Below, in pieces: positions 6,517-15,068 of a stretch of DNA of 51,541 nt. This stretch comes from Sulfurimonas sp. GTDB lineage: Bacteria > Campylobacterota > Campylobacteria > Campylobacterales > Sulfurimonadaceae. Both the position numbers and the translations under genes were made by a program. Numbering within the stretch: the stretch's first letter is position 1; each line of letters opens with the position of its first letter. Under the pieces are notes generated by a model. It saw nothing but the letters and a program-made list of their open reading frames with translations. It had not been told where the DNA came from and ran no database searches. The stretch lies in contig JALUWV010000062.1 of the NCBI GenBank assembly GCA_027019335.1, positions 1-51,541 on the forward strand, in the 5' to 3' direction.

Positions 6517-7024
6517 GGTTTCCCTCATCTATATAGTTTGTAGAAACAAAGTACATCCAGCCATTTCCAGCAGGATAAAAACTACTATATGTTTCATGGA
6601 AGATAGAACGCAGTGGTGCTTGTAACATAAAGTTATACACATCTTTGTTGGGAGTAATCCCTTTTAATATAAGAGATTTTTTCCCAAGCATTGCCGTTGA
6701 CAATGTAATGCGAGGAGGTACCAAATCGAACAAATTTGTAATAGAATCTTTTAAAACTGTATTTTCTGTTTGGATACTCTGTGCTAAAGCTCTCTCTTTT
6801 TCTATATAGACTATTTGTTCTTTCATTTTTGCTAAAGAAGTATGGAGTTGTGTATCTCTTTTTTCAATACTCTTTAAACTCTTTTCAAAACTATAATCTT
6901 TAAAAAGTAAAAAAGCATATGTCATAAAAAGCATTAAAAATGAAATAGAAAAAAATGTACTTAATAATTTCACTTCAAGAGTAAAAACACTTTTAGGACG
7001 TGGTTTTATATAGCTATATTTCAT
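6506..7024 (-). CDS. PilN-like membrane protein
   Basis: 172 residues from ATG 7024, which overlaps the preceding stop as ATGA and has AGAGG upstream. A short cytoplasmic N-terminus with KPRPKSVFTLEVKLL is followed by one transmembrane helix (about residues 22-42), a long coiled coil (FEKSLKSIEKRDTQLHTSL) and a small periplasmic domain. In PilN the N-terminus contacts PilM and the periplasmic part pairs with PilO; the gene order here matches. Overlaps the PilO-like gene by 11 bp. Confidence 0.55.
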   Translation of the reverse strand: MKYSYIKPRPKSVFTLEVKLLSTFFSISFLMLFMTYAFLLFKDYSFEKSLKSIEKRDTQLHTSLAKMKEQIVYIEKERALAQSIQTENTVLKDSITNLFDLVPPRITLSTAMLGKKSLILKGITPNKDVYNFMLQAPLRSIFHETYSSFYPAGNGWMYFVSTNYIDEGNHEN

Positions 7025-8046
7025 GAAACTACCTCTTCTACACAAAGGGAGGAAAGTTCTTGTGCTATATCAATACTGCGCACATAAACATTCAAAAACA
7101 TCTCCTCTTCAAAATATTGCTTTAATAAACTCGAAGTACCTACACCATCAGCGATATAAATAGTTTCTAAAAATTTACTATCATATTTTTCATCATGATA
7201 GTAACGATTAATGGACTCTTGTATCAAAGTAAACCTTTGGTAATCTTCTGTTGAAACCGAATCCTTTGTTTCGTGTGTTATGGCTGCTACTTCTTCATCC
7301 AACTCTTCTTCTGCATCTTCATTGTGAGAAAAATCATCTATATCATCTAAACTATCCAAATCAGCGATATCACCAAAATCGTCTAAAGAATCGAGTTCAT
7401 CAATAGCACTAATATCATCTAAGTCAATACCTTCGTCTATCTCTTCAATGATATCTAATTCTTCTTCATCTTCTAACAATGTTTCATCTAAAGCTTCATC
7501 TGGCTCATACACTTCTATGTTTATAGACTCCGCATAGAGGAGTATTGCATTTTCAAATACACTCAAGGTTATTAAGTCTTCTTGTATAAGAATATATCCT
7601 GCAAAAAAATCTGCAATTTTATCTTTAAAAAAATGTACCAAGAGTGAAAATGGAGAAAAAATAAAATCTAAACCTATCTTTTCGTAATTTTTCTCTATCT
7701 CATATAAATCACTCTTTGAAGTGTAGTATGCCCATTGCTTATTGTAGCATTTATACTCACTCTCACTCATATCCTGATAACGTGCCATCTCATTTTTCAC
7801 GCAAGTTGGAATCGCACCTTGCAATGTAGAGTTGTCAAGATATGCGATATAAAAAAATGGTGTTTCTTTTGTAAAATTATGAATATAATCTAGAAGTTTT
7901 TCATTGAGACCAAAAACATCAAACTGCTCTTCATAACTATCTTGTAGCTTCTCTTTTTTATATGTTTGCACATATACTGTAGTACCATTTCTGTCTATAA
8001 CAATATTGATAAAAGCTTTACTATACAAAGATTCTAAGAACTTCAC
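7021..8046 (-). CDS. PilM/actin-like protein with a long acidic insertion
   Basis: 341 residues if translation starts at GTG 8046, which overlaps the xerH stop as TAGTG; an ATG at 8064 would add six codons but lacks a ribosome binding site. The N-terminal part (INIVIDRNGTTVYVQTYK) and later FFAGYILIQEDLITLSVFENAILLYAES show the strand patterns of an actin-like fold, and FLETIYIADGVGTSSLLKQYF resembles the final phosphate/GG motif region. Between them residues ~181-252 are almost only Asp, Glu, Ile, Leu and Ser. No lipobox or membrane helix. Likely the cytoplasmic partner of the next two gene products. Confidence 0.55.
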   Translation of the reverse strand: MKFLESLYSKAFINIVIDRNGTTVYVQTYKKEKLQDSYEEQFDVFGLNEKLLDYIHNFTKETPFFYIAYLDNSTLQGAIPTCVKNEMARYQDMSESEYKCYNKQWAYYTSKSDLYEIEKNYEKIGLDFIFSPFSLLVHFFKDKIADFFAGYILIQEDLITLSVFENAILLYAESINIEVYEPDEALDETLLEDEEELDIIEEIDEGIDLDDISAIDELDSLDDFGDIADLDSLDDIDDFSHNEDAEEELDEEVAAITHETKDSVSTEDYQRFTLIQESINRYYHDEKYDSKFLETIYIADGVGTSSLLKQYFEEEMFLNVYVRSIDIAQELSSLCVEEVVS

Positions 8047-8921
8047 TATGATTCCAATCCGCATAAAGGGTGTGCTTTGTTATAATTCTTTTGTTTCAAA
8101 GCAGTTCCTAATTTAGTATAAATTTGTGTTGTAGCCATTGAAGCATGTCCCAAGAGTTCACTCACATCGGCAATAGGCGCACCGCCATTGAGAAGTGCAG
8201 TTGCATAAGAATGGCGTAATTGATGGGGTGTCACTTTAATACCTACTCTTTTAAAGACTTTAGTAATGATGTATCTTAAACTATTTTCGCTTAATCTTTC
8301 GCCATTTTTTTCAAAAAGAAACTTTTTCATGCTAAATGTATCTAAATAATCGTCTATAATTTCCTTTGTTGTAGCAAGTATAGGAACATCTCTTTGCTTA
8401 TCGCCCTTTCCAACAATTCTAACCCATTCATCTTTCATATCAGCTAATTGCAAATTGGCAAGTTCGGAGACACGAAGTCCTAAGGTATATAAAAGTATCA
8501 CGATAAGTTTTTCTTGTAAGTCTGCATGTTCAAGTGCTTCTACTATGTAGCTATGTAAAATAGGCTTTGGTAATGTTTTTGCAGTCTTCACACTCTCATC
8601 AGATTTTAAAGAGGCTTTCATTTGATTGTCATTTAAAAAAAGCACAAAACTTCGTAAAGCACTTAACTTTTTACTGATTGTTTTCGCATTTAACGCAGCG
8701 ATATGGAGACGATATGGCATTAAATCAAAAATAATCCTGCCCTCTTCCTCATATACCTCTATAAAACGCAATGCCTCTTCAATACTCTGAGCATAACTCA
8801 TTATGGTAAGGTCAGAGTAGCCTTTTTGCTCTTCTAAAGATTCTAAAAAAAGAACTTTTTGCTTATCTATCAGCTTGTTCAAAAAGTTTCTCAAATTTTT
8901 CAAAATATTTTTGGGCATCAC
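8046..8921 (-). CDS. xerH: Tyrosine recombinase, XerH/XerD type
   Basis: Up to 291 residues. N-terminal SAM-like core-binding domain (residues ~25-105), then the catalytic domain with the full set: Arg in [13 protein letters not shown], Lys in [14 protein letters not shown], HxxR in [16 protein letters not shown], His in [13 protein letters not shown], and nucleophile Tyr in IYTK. Campylobacterota generally use a single Xer protein at a difH site for chromosome dimer resolution. The first ~20 codons overlap the upstream gene and contain no good Shine-Dalgarno, so the true start may be downstream near 8880-8860. It lies among core genes and is not the integrase of the element at the left. Confidence 0.8.
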   Translation of the reverse strand: MMPKNILKNLRNFLNKLIDKQKVLFLESLEEQKGYSDLTIMSYAQSIEEALRFIEVYEEEGRIIFDLMPYRLHIAALNAKTISKKLSALRSFVLFLNDNQMKASLKSDESVKTAKTLPKPILHSYIVEALEHADLQEKLIVILLYTLGLRVSELANLQLADMKDEWVRIVGKGDKQRDVPILATTKEIIDDYLDTFSMKKFLFEKNGERLSENSLRYIITKVFKRVGIKVTPHQLRHSYATALLNGGAPIADVSELLGHASMATTQIYTKLGTALKQKNYNKAHPLCGLES

Positions 8922-9318
8922 TCACGAGTTTTTTATCAGTGATAACACTTGGAGCAAGCTTGATGTAAGAATCTATCATAATCTTACACATCATCTTTAT
9001 CTTTGCTCTTTGTGCATCTGTTACACTCCCCTTATCTGTCATAAGTGCTATCTCTTTGAGATACTTTTTTGCATCATCAAGGTAAGCAACATATTTTAAA
9101 GCCGTTTTTGATTGTGCCATAACAGTCGATGCCATACGGTTATAAACATCTCCACTAAAGGCCTCATTTGCCAAAGTATATGCTATTTTATAAGAACCTG
9201 TTTCATAGTAAAATTTTGCTTCTATCGACTTTTGATAGGATGGATTCACAAGAAAAAAGACAAACAAGATAAACAGTACAATGCCAGAAAACCCGAAAAG
9301 TCCAAGCTTATTTTTCAT
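8863..9318 (-). CDS. Membrane-anchored TPR-like protein, unknown function
   Basis: 151 residues. A membrane helix (residues 6-24, [18 protein letters not shown]) is followed by a helical periplasmic domain with a tetratricopeptide-like rhythm ([21 protein letters not shown]). Overlaps the acyltransferase gene by 11 bp and the recombinase frame downstream. Not recognised as a named family; the context suggests only co-expression with its neighbours. Confidence 0.65.
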   Translation of the reverse strand: MKNKLGLFGFSGIVLFILFVFFLVNPSYQKSIEAKFYYETGSYKIAYTLANEAFSGDVYNRMASTVMAQSKTALKYVAYLDDAKKYLKEIALMTDKGSVTDAQRAKIKMMCKIMIDSYIKLAPSVITDKKLVSDAQKYFEKFEKLFEQADR

Positions 9319-9934
9319 GTTTGAGTAAACCTTTTTGAATCAAATTACGTGCTGTTTCAAGGTCTAAGCCATTCACATCGATTTCAGCACTCGCATAATA
9401 ATTAATTGTACCAAAAGGTTTTGGAATGACAAATTTATCCCATGAACCCAATTGCCATTTTTTTGTCGGTTTTATCTCAACAAGCACTATCTTCGCCTTT
9501 GCTTTTTGTGCCATCACGATAACTCCATCTGAAACTTCATGTCGAGGTCCCTTAGGTCCATCAGGAGTGATGCCTATATCATACCCATTTTTAAGTGATT
9601 TAATCGATTGGATTAAAACACGTGCTGCATTTCGTGTGGTAGAACCAGCTAATGTTCCTAAACCAAAATATCTAATTGTCCGTGAGATGAGTTCACCATC
9701 AAAATGGTTGGATATCAGTACTTTAGCATGGGGTGTTTTTCTATAATGGGTATACAAATATGGCAACATCAACAGCTCACCATGCCAACAAGCGAAGATG
9801 ATTGGCTCTTGTGTGAGATTTTTTGGAGCATAGAAGTTTTTTTTATTAAGTGTATAGAGAATTCGTATAACTAAAGAGCCAATAAAAGGAAGTAAAATAA
9901 GTGCTAAATAACGAAGTGTTTTTTTACGCAACAA
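9308..9934 (-). CDS. DUF374 lysophospholipid acyltransferase family protein
   Basis: 208 residues. Contains [15 protein letters not shown], where the H and downstream acidic residue match the HxxxxD/E acyltransferase site, and the DUF374 signature [22 protein letters not shown]. One N-terminal hydrophobic segment (residues 8-25). Such proteins are thought to transfer acyl groups in lipid A or phospholipid metabolism. Overlaps miaB by 11 bp; the same neighbourhood (HP0268-miaB-DUF374) is known in Helicobacter pylori. Confidence 0.8.
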   Translation of the reverse strand: MLRKKTLRYLALILLPFIGSLVIRILYTLNKKNFYAPKNLTQEPIIFACWHGELLMLPYLYTHYRKTPHAKVLISNHFDGELISRTIRYFGLGTLAGSTTRNAARVLIQSIKSLKNGYDIGITPDGPKGPRHEVSDGVIVMAQKAKAKIVLVEIKPTKKWQLGSWDKFVIPKPFGTINYYASAEIDVNGLDLETARNLIQKGLLKHEK

Positions 9935-11225
9935 TCTCCCCTGTCAAAATTGTTCTTCCAATCTCTGTGATTTTCACATCTTGAAATGTTCCTAAAAGTT
10001 CTTCAGAACCTTTTACTTTTATGACGATATTGTTATCACTCCGTCCTGACACAAAATTATTTTTAATTAAAGATTCAAAGTAAACACGGTATATTTTCCC
10101 AAGGCATTTTTTATGGATACTATCAATAATGTTGTTTTGTAATTCTTGCAAATAACTTAAACGCTCTGAACCCACTTCAGCATCTACTATATTTTGAAAA
10201 TGCTCCGCCTCTGTTTCTGGTCGCGGTGAATACTTAAAAGAAAAAATTTGGTCAAATTGCACTTGTTTCACAACATCAATCGTCTCTTCAAAATCCACTT
10301 CGCTTTCCCCAGGAAATGCTACAATGATGTCAGTACTAATGCTTACCTCTGGACACTCTTGGCGTAATTTGGCAACACGATTTAAAAACCACTCTTTAGT
10401 ATAGCCACGTTTCATATCTCGAAGTACTTTAGTACTACCACTTTGGAGTGGCATATGCATTGATTTACAAATCTTTGGATTATGTGCGAACTCTTCGATG
10501 AAGGCATCATCCATATGAAATGGATGTGGAGAGGTGAAACGAATACGTTCTAAGTCTTCTACTTCAGAGAGTCTTTGCAAAAGTTGTGTAAAACTTACTT
10601 TTTCCTGCTCTCCTGAGAAACGGCGACCATAATTGTTAACATTTTGACCTAAAAGAAAAATCTCTTTGACACCTTCACCCACTACTTTTTTTACTTCATT
10701 CACAATCAACTCAGCAGGAATAGAAATCTCTTCCCCGCGTGTTTTTGGAACGATACAAAAAGTACAAGCCTTATCACAACCTATCGAGATGTTTATGTAA
10801 GCCTTGTAAGGGGATGAGCGAAAATCTTTAAATGCAAACTCACTCTCATCATAATTTATATCTATCTCAACCGCTTTATCTTTATGTAAAACCTCACTAA
10901 TTTTAGAAACATTTCTTGCCCCTAAAACAAAGTTTACATAAGGGGCTCGTTTGATGATTTCATCCCCAAGATGTGAAGCAGTACAGCCACATACCCCTAT
11001 CTTCGCACCCTCTTTTTTTCTTTTGTTAAAACCACCCAACTCACTAAAAAGTTTATGGACTGGCTTTTCTCGTACGGAGCAAGTATTTATCAAAATAAGG
11101 TCTGCACTCTCTAAGTCTGTTGTTGTTTCATAGCCTTCTTTTTCATGCAGTTCGGCTATCATATGTTCAGAATCTCTCGAGTTCATAGCACAACCTAAGG
11201 TTTCAATAAATAACTTTTTACTCAT
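9924..11225 (-). CDS. miaB: tRNA-2-methylthio-N6-isopentenyladenosine-37 methylthiotransferase MiaB
   Basis: 433 residues. Adds the 2-methylthio group to i6A37 in tRNAs that read U-starting codons. The MTTase domain starts [19 protein letters not shown], with NTCSVREK and VCGCTASH providing the other two N-terminal cluster cysteines. The radical-SAM triad is in [19 protein letters not shown], and a TRAM domain covers the last 65 residues. A paralogue of rimO at 3698; the motif [10 protein letters not shown] and the KTRGEE segment point to MiaB. First large gene of a minus-strand overlapping run reaching to the PilO-like gene. Confidence 0.93.
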   Translation of the reverse strand: MSKKLFIETLGCAMNSRDSEHMIAELHEKEGYETTTDLESADLILINTCSVREKPVHKLFSELGGFNKRKKEGAKIGVCGCTASHLGDEIIKRAPYVNFVLGARNVSKISEVLHKDKAVEIDINYDESEFAFKDFRSSPYKAYINISIGCDKACTFCIVPKTRGEEISIPAELIVNEVKKVVGEGVKEIFLLGQNVNNYGRRFSGEQEKVSFTQLLQRLSEVEDLERIRFTSPHPFHMDDAFIEEFAHNPKICKSMHMPLQSGSTKVLRDMKRGYTKEWFLNRVAKLRQECPEVSISTDIIVAFPGESEVDFEETIDVVKQVQFDQIFSFKYSPRPETEAEHFQNIVDAEVGSERLSYLQELQNNIIDSIHKKCLGKIYRVYFESLIKNNFVSGRSDNNIVIKVKGSEELLGTFQDVKITEIGRTILTGEIVA

Positions 11226-11235
11226 CTTCTTCTCT

Positions 11236-11481
11236 TTAGCTCATAATGTGAACTTGGTACATGTAGTCATTATCTGACAAACCAAATTTCACTTCACTCA
11301 TATAAAAACTTTTTCCTTTTGCTTCAAAGTGGTCTTGTAACTCCAATAAATCTTTATGAGAATTTTCTCTATCAAAATAAAAGATAATGCTATCATCTTT
11401 AGCAACACTTGCTTCTATCTTTTCTAAATCTACTTTTTTTGGTTTACTTGTCAGTTCTGTTCTTGCGAATTTTAAATCCAT
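11236..11481 (-). CDS. HP0268-family small protein (putative Smr-like nuclease)
   Basis: 81 residues. The pattern ([19 protein letters not shown], then [17 protein letters not shown] and YMYQVHIMS) follows the H. pylori protein HP0268, an ~80-residue protein with a structure and nicking activity reported as Smr-like. As in H. pylori it lies directly upstream of miaB, 10 bp away. The role in the cell is unclear. Identification is from sequence pattern and gene order. Confidence 0.7.
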   Translation of the reverse strand: MDLKFARTELTSKPKKVDLEKIEASVAKDDSIIFYFDRENSHKDLLELQDHFEAKGKSFYMSEVKFGLSDNDYMYQVHIMS

Positions 11482-11563
11482 GCTTCATTCCTATTTAAAT
11501 ATAGTGCATTATAGTAAATTTCTACTAAAATTTTGGTTAAAGAGATTTTTATACATTTTAGAG

Positions 11564-11569
11564 TATAAT
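11564..11569 (+). promoter_or_regulatory. -10 box of nusA
   Basis: TATAAT about 70 bp upstream of the nusA ATG, with no clear -35. The leader to 11640 has a Shine-Dalgarno AAAGGAAAA and no obvious hairpin. Confidence 0.45.
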
Positions 11570-11640
11570 TTTGTACTTCAGAAGAAATCCCCCAAATTAT
11601 TATCATTGTTTGATTTCTTTACATTTAAAGGAAAATATTT

Positions 11641-12774
11641 ATGGAAAAAATACTCGATATTGCCCAAGCTATTGCGGATGAAAAAGGTCTCAACCCTGAG
11701 AATGTTTTAACATCACTCAAGACTGCTTTTATTCAAACTGCCAAAAGAGTCATCAACAGAAATTTTGCATTTGTAGCAGAAATTGATGCAGATACAAAAA
11801 ACCTAAACATTGTGCAGACTATCACAGTCGTTGCAGATGAAGATGAAAGACTTGCCGATGAAGAGCTTGCACCTGCATACATTCCTCTCACAGAAGCACG
11901 AGAGTATGATGACCAAGTGGAGCTAGGCGACCAACTCCAAATTGATCATAATTTAGAAGATTATGGCAGAACAGGGGCATCACAACTTCACCGCGAAATA
12001 GAGTACCATATACAAAGATTAGTAGAAGATGAACTTTTCAACAAGTACAAATCTAAAGTCGGCACTCTCGTAAGTGGTCGAGTTGTGCGTGTCGATGCAC
12101 AAAATGCGACCTACATAGAAGTAGATGAAATCCGTGCTATTCTTCCTATGAAAAGTCGTATCAAGGGAGAGTTTTTTGATGTAGGCGATCACATCAAAGC
12201 AGTCGTACGTCGTGTAAATATGGACAAAGAAAACGGCATTCAGATAGAGCTATCTCGTACAAGTCCTAAGTTTTTAGAAGAACTTTTAGCACTTGAAGTT
12301 CCTGAGATTGCAGAGGGAACTGTTCTTGTTGAAAAAGCAGCCCGTATTCCGGGTGAGCGTGCAAAGATTGCTATCATGAGTACACACCCACAAGTTGATG
12401 CTGTAGGTGCGACCGTTGGAGTAAAAGGAGTCCGTATTAATGCAGTAAGTGAAGAACTCATTGGTGAAAACATTGACTGTATTGAGTATACAACCATCCC
12501 TGAACTCTTTGTCTCTCGAACGATGAGTCCTGCTATTATCTCTCATGTAGAGATTGTACAAAATGAAGAGGGTGAAAATGAAAAAGCGATTATCACACTT
12601 CCAGCAGACCAAAAAAGTAAAGCGATAGGAAAAAGTGGGATTAACATCCGTTTGGCTTCTATGCTTACAGGAATGCAGATAGAGTTAGTCGAGAGCGATA
12701 GTGTAACCAATGAAAATGGCGAGATAGAAGAAGCTAAAGAGAGTGTAGATGCACTCGAGGCACTCTTTAACTAA
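11641..12774 (+). CDS. nusA: Transcription termination/antitermination factor NusA
   Basis: 377 residues. RNA-polymerase-binding protein that affects pausing, termination and antitermination. Order: N-terminal domain (1-130), S1 domain (about 135-200, GTLVSGRVVRVDAQNATYIEV), KH1 with ARIPGERAKIAIMS and VDAVGATVGVKGVRI, and KH2 with AIITLPADQKSKAIGKSGINI. It ends shortly after KH2 in an acidic tail, without the acidic repeats of E. coli NusA (495 aa), the usual form outside gamma-proteobacteria. Stands alone here and converges with the permease gene (4-bp overlap). Confidence 0.93.
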   Translation: MEKILDIAQAIADEKGLNPENVLTSLKTAFIQTAKRVINRNFAFVAEIDADTKNLNIVQTITVVADEDERLADEELAPAYIPLTEAREYDDQVELGDQLQIDHNLEDYGRTGASQLHREIEYHIQRLVEDELFNKYKSKVGTLVSGRVVRVDAQNATYIEVDEIRAILPMKSRIKGEFFDVGDHIKAVVRRVNMDKENGIQIELSRTSPKFLEELLALEVPEIAEGTVLVEKAARIPGERAKIAIMSTHPQVDAVGATVGVKGVRINAVSEELIGENIDCIEYTTIPELFVSRTMSPAIISHVEIVQNEEGENEKAIITLPADQKSKAIGKSGINIRLASMLTGMQIELVESDSVTNENGEIEEAKESVDALEALFN

Positions 12775-13721
12775 CTTCTCTTCATGTACGGATTTAATCT
12801 CAAAAGGATTAAATCTGCCAAAATATTTCCTGCTAGAGTCAAAAAAGCTGTTATCATCAAAATCCCCATAATCACAGGATAATCACGACTCAAAGCGGAC
12901 ATAAAAAAAAGCTGTCCCATGCCCTCTATACCAAAAATAGACTCCAAGATAACACTCCCACCGATAAGCCCTGGAAGAGAGAGTCCAAGGAGAGTAATGA
13001 TAGGGGGTAATAGATTTGGCAAAATATAGAGTCTTAGGAGTTGTTGTTTTGTAAGACCACGAGAGCGTGCAAAATAGTAATAATCACTCTTGAGAATCTC
13101 TAAAGTCAAAGAGCGTACATAGATAATCATACTCCCAATACCTGTAAATATCATCACAACTATCGGCAGTGTTAAGTGCCATAACATATCTACGATGTTT
13201 GCAAAACCTGTTTTAGCTTCTATGGAGTGTAGCCCTGCTATGGGAAACCAATGTAATTTAAGTGCAAAAAAGAGGATAAAAAGGAGTGCAAGATAAAAAG
13301 ATGGCAAAGAAAAAGAGAGTAAAGAGATTTGACGGATGATATAATCTTGTTTTTTTTCATAATGAAGTGCCGATACAATCCCTAAGTATAAAGCAATAGC
13401 AAATACAAAAAAAAGTGCCGTAAAATTCATACTCAATGTAACGGGAAGTCTTTTCAAGATGTCACTACTCACATCAGCCCCACTCACAAAAGAGATACCA
13501 AAGTTAAGGCTCATGATATTGACAACCCAGTCCAAATACTGTTGCAAGAGTGATTTATCGAGTCCATAAATAGCTTTGAGCTGAGAGAGAGCTTCTTTGG
13601 TCATGTTAGGATTTAGTTCCCCTGCTCCAAAAAAGCTATTTGGTGCAGCATGGATAGCTAGAAATGAGACTACCGAGATGATGAAAAGCATAAAGAGTAT
13701 GTAAAAGAGTTTTTTGACCAT
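12771..13721 (-). CDS. ABC transporter permease, DppB/OppB type
   Basis: 316 residues from ATG 13721; an open frame extends 27 codons upstream without a good start. Six hydrophobic helices and the binding-protein-dependent permease motif near SRGLTKQQLLRLYILPNLLPPIITLLG (the EAA loop reads ARSRGLTKQ). The opening (FLAIHAAPNSFFGAGELNP) and YGLDKSLLQQYLDWV are typical of peptide/nickel permease B subunits. No second permease, ATPase or binding protein is next to it on the visible side, and downstream lies nusA, so this is either a gene separated from its partners or the end of a remodelled operon. Confidence 0.8.
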   Translation of the reverse strand: MVKKLFYILFMLFIISVVSFLAIHAAPNSFFGAGELNPNMTKEALSQLKAIYGLDKSLLQQYLDWVVNIMSLNFGISFVSGADVSSDILKRLPVTLSMNFTALFFVFAIALYLGIVSALHYEKKQDYIIRQISLLSFSLPSFYLALLFILFFALKLHWFPIAGLHSIEAKTGFANIVDMLWHLTLPIVVMIFTGIGSMIIYVRSLTLEILKSDYYYFARSRGLTKQQLLRLYILPNLLPPIITLLGLSLPGLIGGSVILESIFGIEGMGQLFFMSALSRDYPVIMGILMITAFLTLAGNILADLILLRLNPYMKRS

Positions 13722-13738
13722 AGACAACCCAAGAAAAT

Positions 13739-14086
13739 TTATACTAAAGAAAGTATATAATCTTTCCCTAAGACAGTAATAATAGTAGCTACGATGAGCC
13801 ATTGTAATCTATCAAATTTTGAGTCTATTTTTTCTATTTTTTTCTCTATCTGATCAAATCGTTTATCTACTTGCTCAAATCGTTTGTCTATTTGTTCAAA
13901 CTGTTTATCTACTTGCTCAAATCGTTTATCTACCTGCTCAAATCGTTTATTTACTTGTCCTGAGAGTTCCGATATGTCAATTTTTACATCTTCTCTTGTT
14001 GCACTATGTTGTGTTACATTGAGAAGATGTAGCATTAAATCTTTTTGTGTAAATTCATTTGAATTGAGTTTTGAAAAATCTTGCAT
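13739..14086 (-). CDS. Heptad-repeat coiled-coil protein with C-terminal membrane anchor
   Basis: 115 residues, ATG 14086 after a strong AAAGGAGAT site. Residues 47-88 are tandem seven-residue repeats (KRFEQVD, KQFEQID, KRFDQIE) forming a coiled coil, encoded by a 21-bp DNA repeat. Residues 95-113 (WLIVATIITVLGKDYILSL) form a membrane helix. The layout resembles Bdr-like and XhlA/DUF1640-like membrane-tethered coiled coils, often linked with mobile DNA, but no family can be fixed. It lies 17 bp upstream of the permease start. The repeat number is likely to vary by slippage. Confidence 0.7.
   Translation of the reverse strand: MQDFSKLNSNEFTQKDLMLHLLNVTQHSATREDVKIDISELSGQVNKRFEQVDKRFEQVDKQFEQIDKRFEQVDKRFDQIEKKIEKIDSKFDRLQWLIVATIITVLGKDYILSLV
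13835..13955. repeat. 21-bp tandem repeats within the coiled-coil gene
   Basis: About five copies of a unit like TGCTCAAATCGTTTATCTACC, imperfect, in register with the codons of the heptad repeat. In-frame units mean gain or loss would change coiled-coil length without a frameshift. Confidence 0.75.
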
Positions 14087-14110
14087 AAATATCTCCTTTT
14101 GTGACTAATG

Positions 14111-14138
14111 CATACTAGCTAGCTAAGTATGTATTATA
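14111..14138 (-). promoter_or_regulatory. Promoter with overlapping palindrome for the coiled-coil gene
   Basis: Minus-strand TATAAT at 14138-14133. Just downstream, CATACT (14111-14116) faces AGTATG (14126-14131) around AGCTAGCTA, a dyad covering the expected transcription start; it could be an operator or a leader hairpin. Confidence 0.45.
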
Positions 14139-14139
14139 T

Positions 14140-14198
14140 TTTTTCTAGATTTCAGCATTTATACTGACATAAATTATAGTTTCTTCCAAAAAATCAAG
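14140..14198 (-). pseudogene. Remnant of a small hydrophobic peptide gene
   Basis: The minus strand here can be aligned with the 3' part of the 29-aa peptide gene at 14628-14717: ATAAATGCTGAAATC TAG against ATAAATGCTGGAAATATAG, and the ACTATA..TATGT run before it. The frame encodes ETIIYVSINAEI and then stops, with no start codon of its own. It is what remains of one duplicate of that gene. Confidence 0.5.
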
Positions 14199-14282
14199 TC
14201 AAATTGTTGTGAGTTTATGAAAACCGTAGTAAAATGTTATGCCAATAGCTACCAATAATATGCTTAATGCTATGGTACTCAT
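14199..14282 (-). CDS. 27-aa hydrophobic peptide, second gene of a small membrane protein pair
   Basis: ATG 14282-14280, stop TGA 14201-14199. One membrane helix (TIALSILLVAIGITFYYGF) and a short basic end (HKLTTI). Its ATG overlaps the stop of the preceding frame as TAATG, so it should be translated by coupling. That preceding frame carries a nonsense codon, so expression is in doubt. It parallels the peptides at 14628-14717 and 18142-18237. Function unknown. Confidence 0.5.
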   Translation of the reverse strand: MSTIALSILLVAIGITFYYGFHKLTTI

Positions 14283-14512
14283 TATAAATCCTTTATTTTT
14301 TTTGTATTTTTAATGATAGATTTTATAATCTGCATAAATGTAATCAACAATATAGCATCTAAGACTAAACCTATCCAAAAATAAATACCAATTTTTCCTA
14401 CTTCTTCGCTATTAATAAGTGCACCTGTTATAATTACAATCACACCAACAACAATACTCATACCAATTCATAAAGTATTTAAAATCTCTTTTATCTCATC
14501 TATTTTTGCCAT
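14282..14512 (-). pseudogene. 75-aa-type membrane protein gene interrupted by an in-frame stop
   Basis: Starts like the intact gene at 14944 (MAKIDEIKEILNTL against MAKIDEIKEELNYL) and then has TGA at codon 15 in the same frame, about where the intact gene has the Trp of KVWLG. After the stop the frame continues to the end with the same two-helix pattern (GMSIVVGVIVIITGALI and WIGLVLDAILLITFM) and a basic tail, stopping at TAA that overlaps the next ATG. A restart at ATG (about 14464) could still give a 59-residue protein. Upstream -10 and flanks match those of the intact copy, so this is one half of a tandem duplication. Confidence 0.6.
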
Positions 14513-14627
14513 AGAGTATTATAGCATAAGTTAAAAAGAAAAATTTAAGTGCTTTGAGGATTTGTTTGGGTAGTATTTATTTTATCAGTGCTGTCTAATT
14601 TCCATTTAAAAAAAACGAGAAAACTCT

Positions 14628-14717
14628 TTATATTTTTTCTATATTTCCAGCATTTATGCCAACATATACTATAGTTCCGATAAAAAATGCTATGGTTGCT
14701 AATACTAAAATTTCCAT
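14628..14717 (-). CDS. 29-aa hydrophobic peptide paired with the 75-aa membrane protein
   Basis: ATG 14717-14715, stop 14630-14628. Sequence begins MEILVLATIAFFIGTIVYVG and ends NIEKI: one membrane helix, then a short charged end. The start overlaps the upstream stop by one base (TAATG). Same position and size as the peptides at 14199 and 18142. Membrane insertion is clear from composition; the function is not. Confidence 0.6.
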   Translation of the reverse strand: MEILVLATIAFFIGTIVYVGINAGNIEKI

Positions 14718-14944
14718 TATAATCCCCTCAATGCTCTTATTTTATTTTTTATATTTTTATCAATAAATAAAATTGTAATAGTAAGTACAATTATCGCTAT
14801 AACATCTGCAATTATTTTTATATTTGAAGAAACTGCATAATTATTTATCAACCAGCTTATGAGACCTATAGTTGTGATAACTATAATACCAAGCCATACT
14901 TTCAAATAATTCAGTTCTTCTTTTATCTCATCTATTTTTGCCAT
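14717..14944 (-). CDS. 75-aa two-helix membrane protein (module gene 1)
   Basis: 75 residues. A charged amphipathic start (MAKIDEIKEELNYLKVW) leads into helix 1 (GIIVITTIGLISWLI), a short loop (NNYAVSSN), helix 2 (about residues 43-61) and a basic tail (DKNIKNKIRALRGL). It has exactly the same length as the protein at 18240 and shares the IKE..KV...T...L..W....Y..S pattern. TATAAT at 14955-14950 lies only five bases before the ATG, so the mRNA may be leaderless. The recurrence with a coupled small peptide marks a two-gene unit. Function unknown; holin-like or membrane-stress roles are possible but unsupported. Confidence 0.65.
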   Translation of the reverse strand: MAKIDEIKEELNYLKVWLGIIVITTIGLISWLINNYAVSSNIKIIADVIAIIVLTITILFIDKNIKNKIRALRGL

Positions 14945-15023
14945 GAGTTATTATACCATAAGTTTAAAAGAAAAGATTTTAGTAATTTTAAGAAGTGTTT
15001 TGAGAGTTTGTTTGGAGTGAAGC

Positions 15024-15043
15024 TATCTCCCAAAAGGGAGATA
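15024..15043 (-). terminator. Hairpin downstream of the porin gene
   Basis: TATCTCCC AAAA GGGAGATA, a perfect 8-bp stem 26 bp after the porin stop. No long T run follows on the minus strand, so it may act as a 3' stabiliser as much as a terminator. Confidence 0.5.
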
Positions 15044-15068
15044 AGTTTTAAGCGAGTTTGGCTTTAGA

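Noticed and set aside
8046..8921. Integrase of the left-hand element
   Set aside because: The recombinase sits in a tight core-gene operon 4.4 kb beyond rimO, far from the att-like end, and matches chromosomal Xer proteins.
12240..12612. Two minus-strand frames inside nusA
   Set aside because: Shadow frames of a well-conserved gene, without ribosome sites or family patterns.
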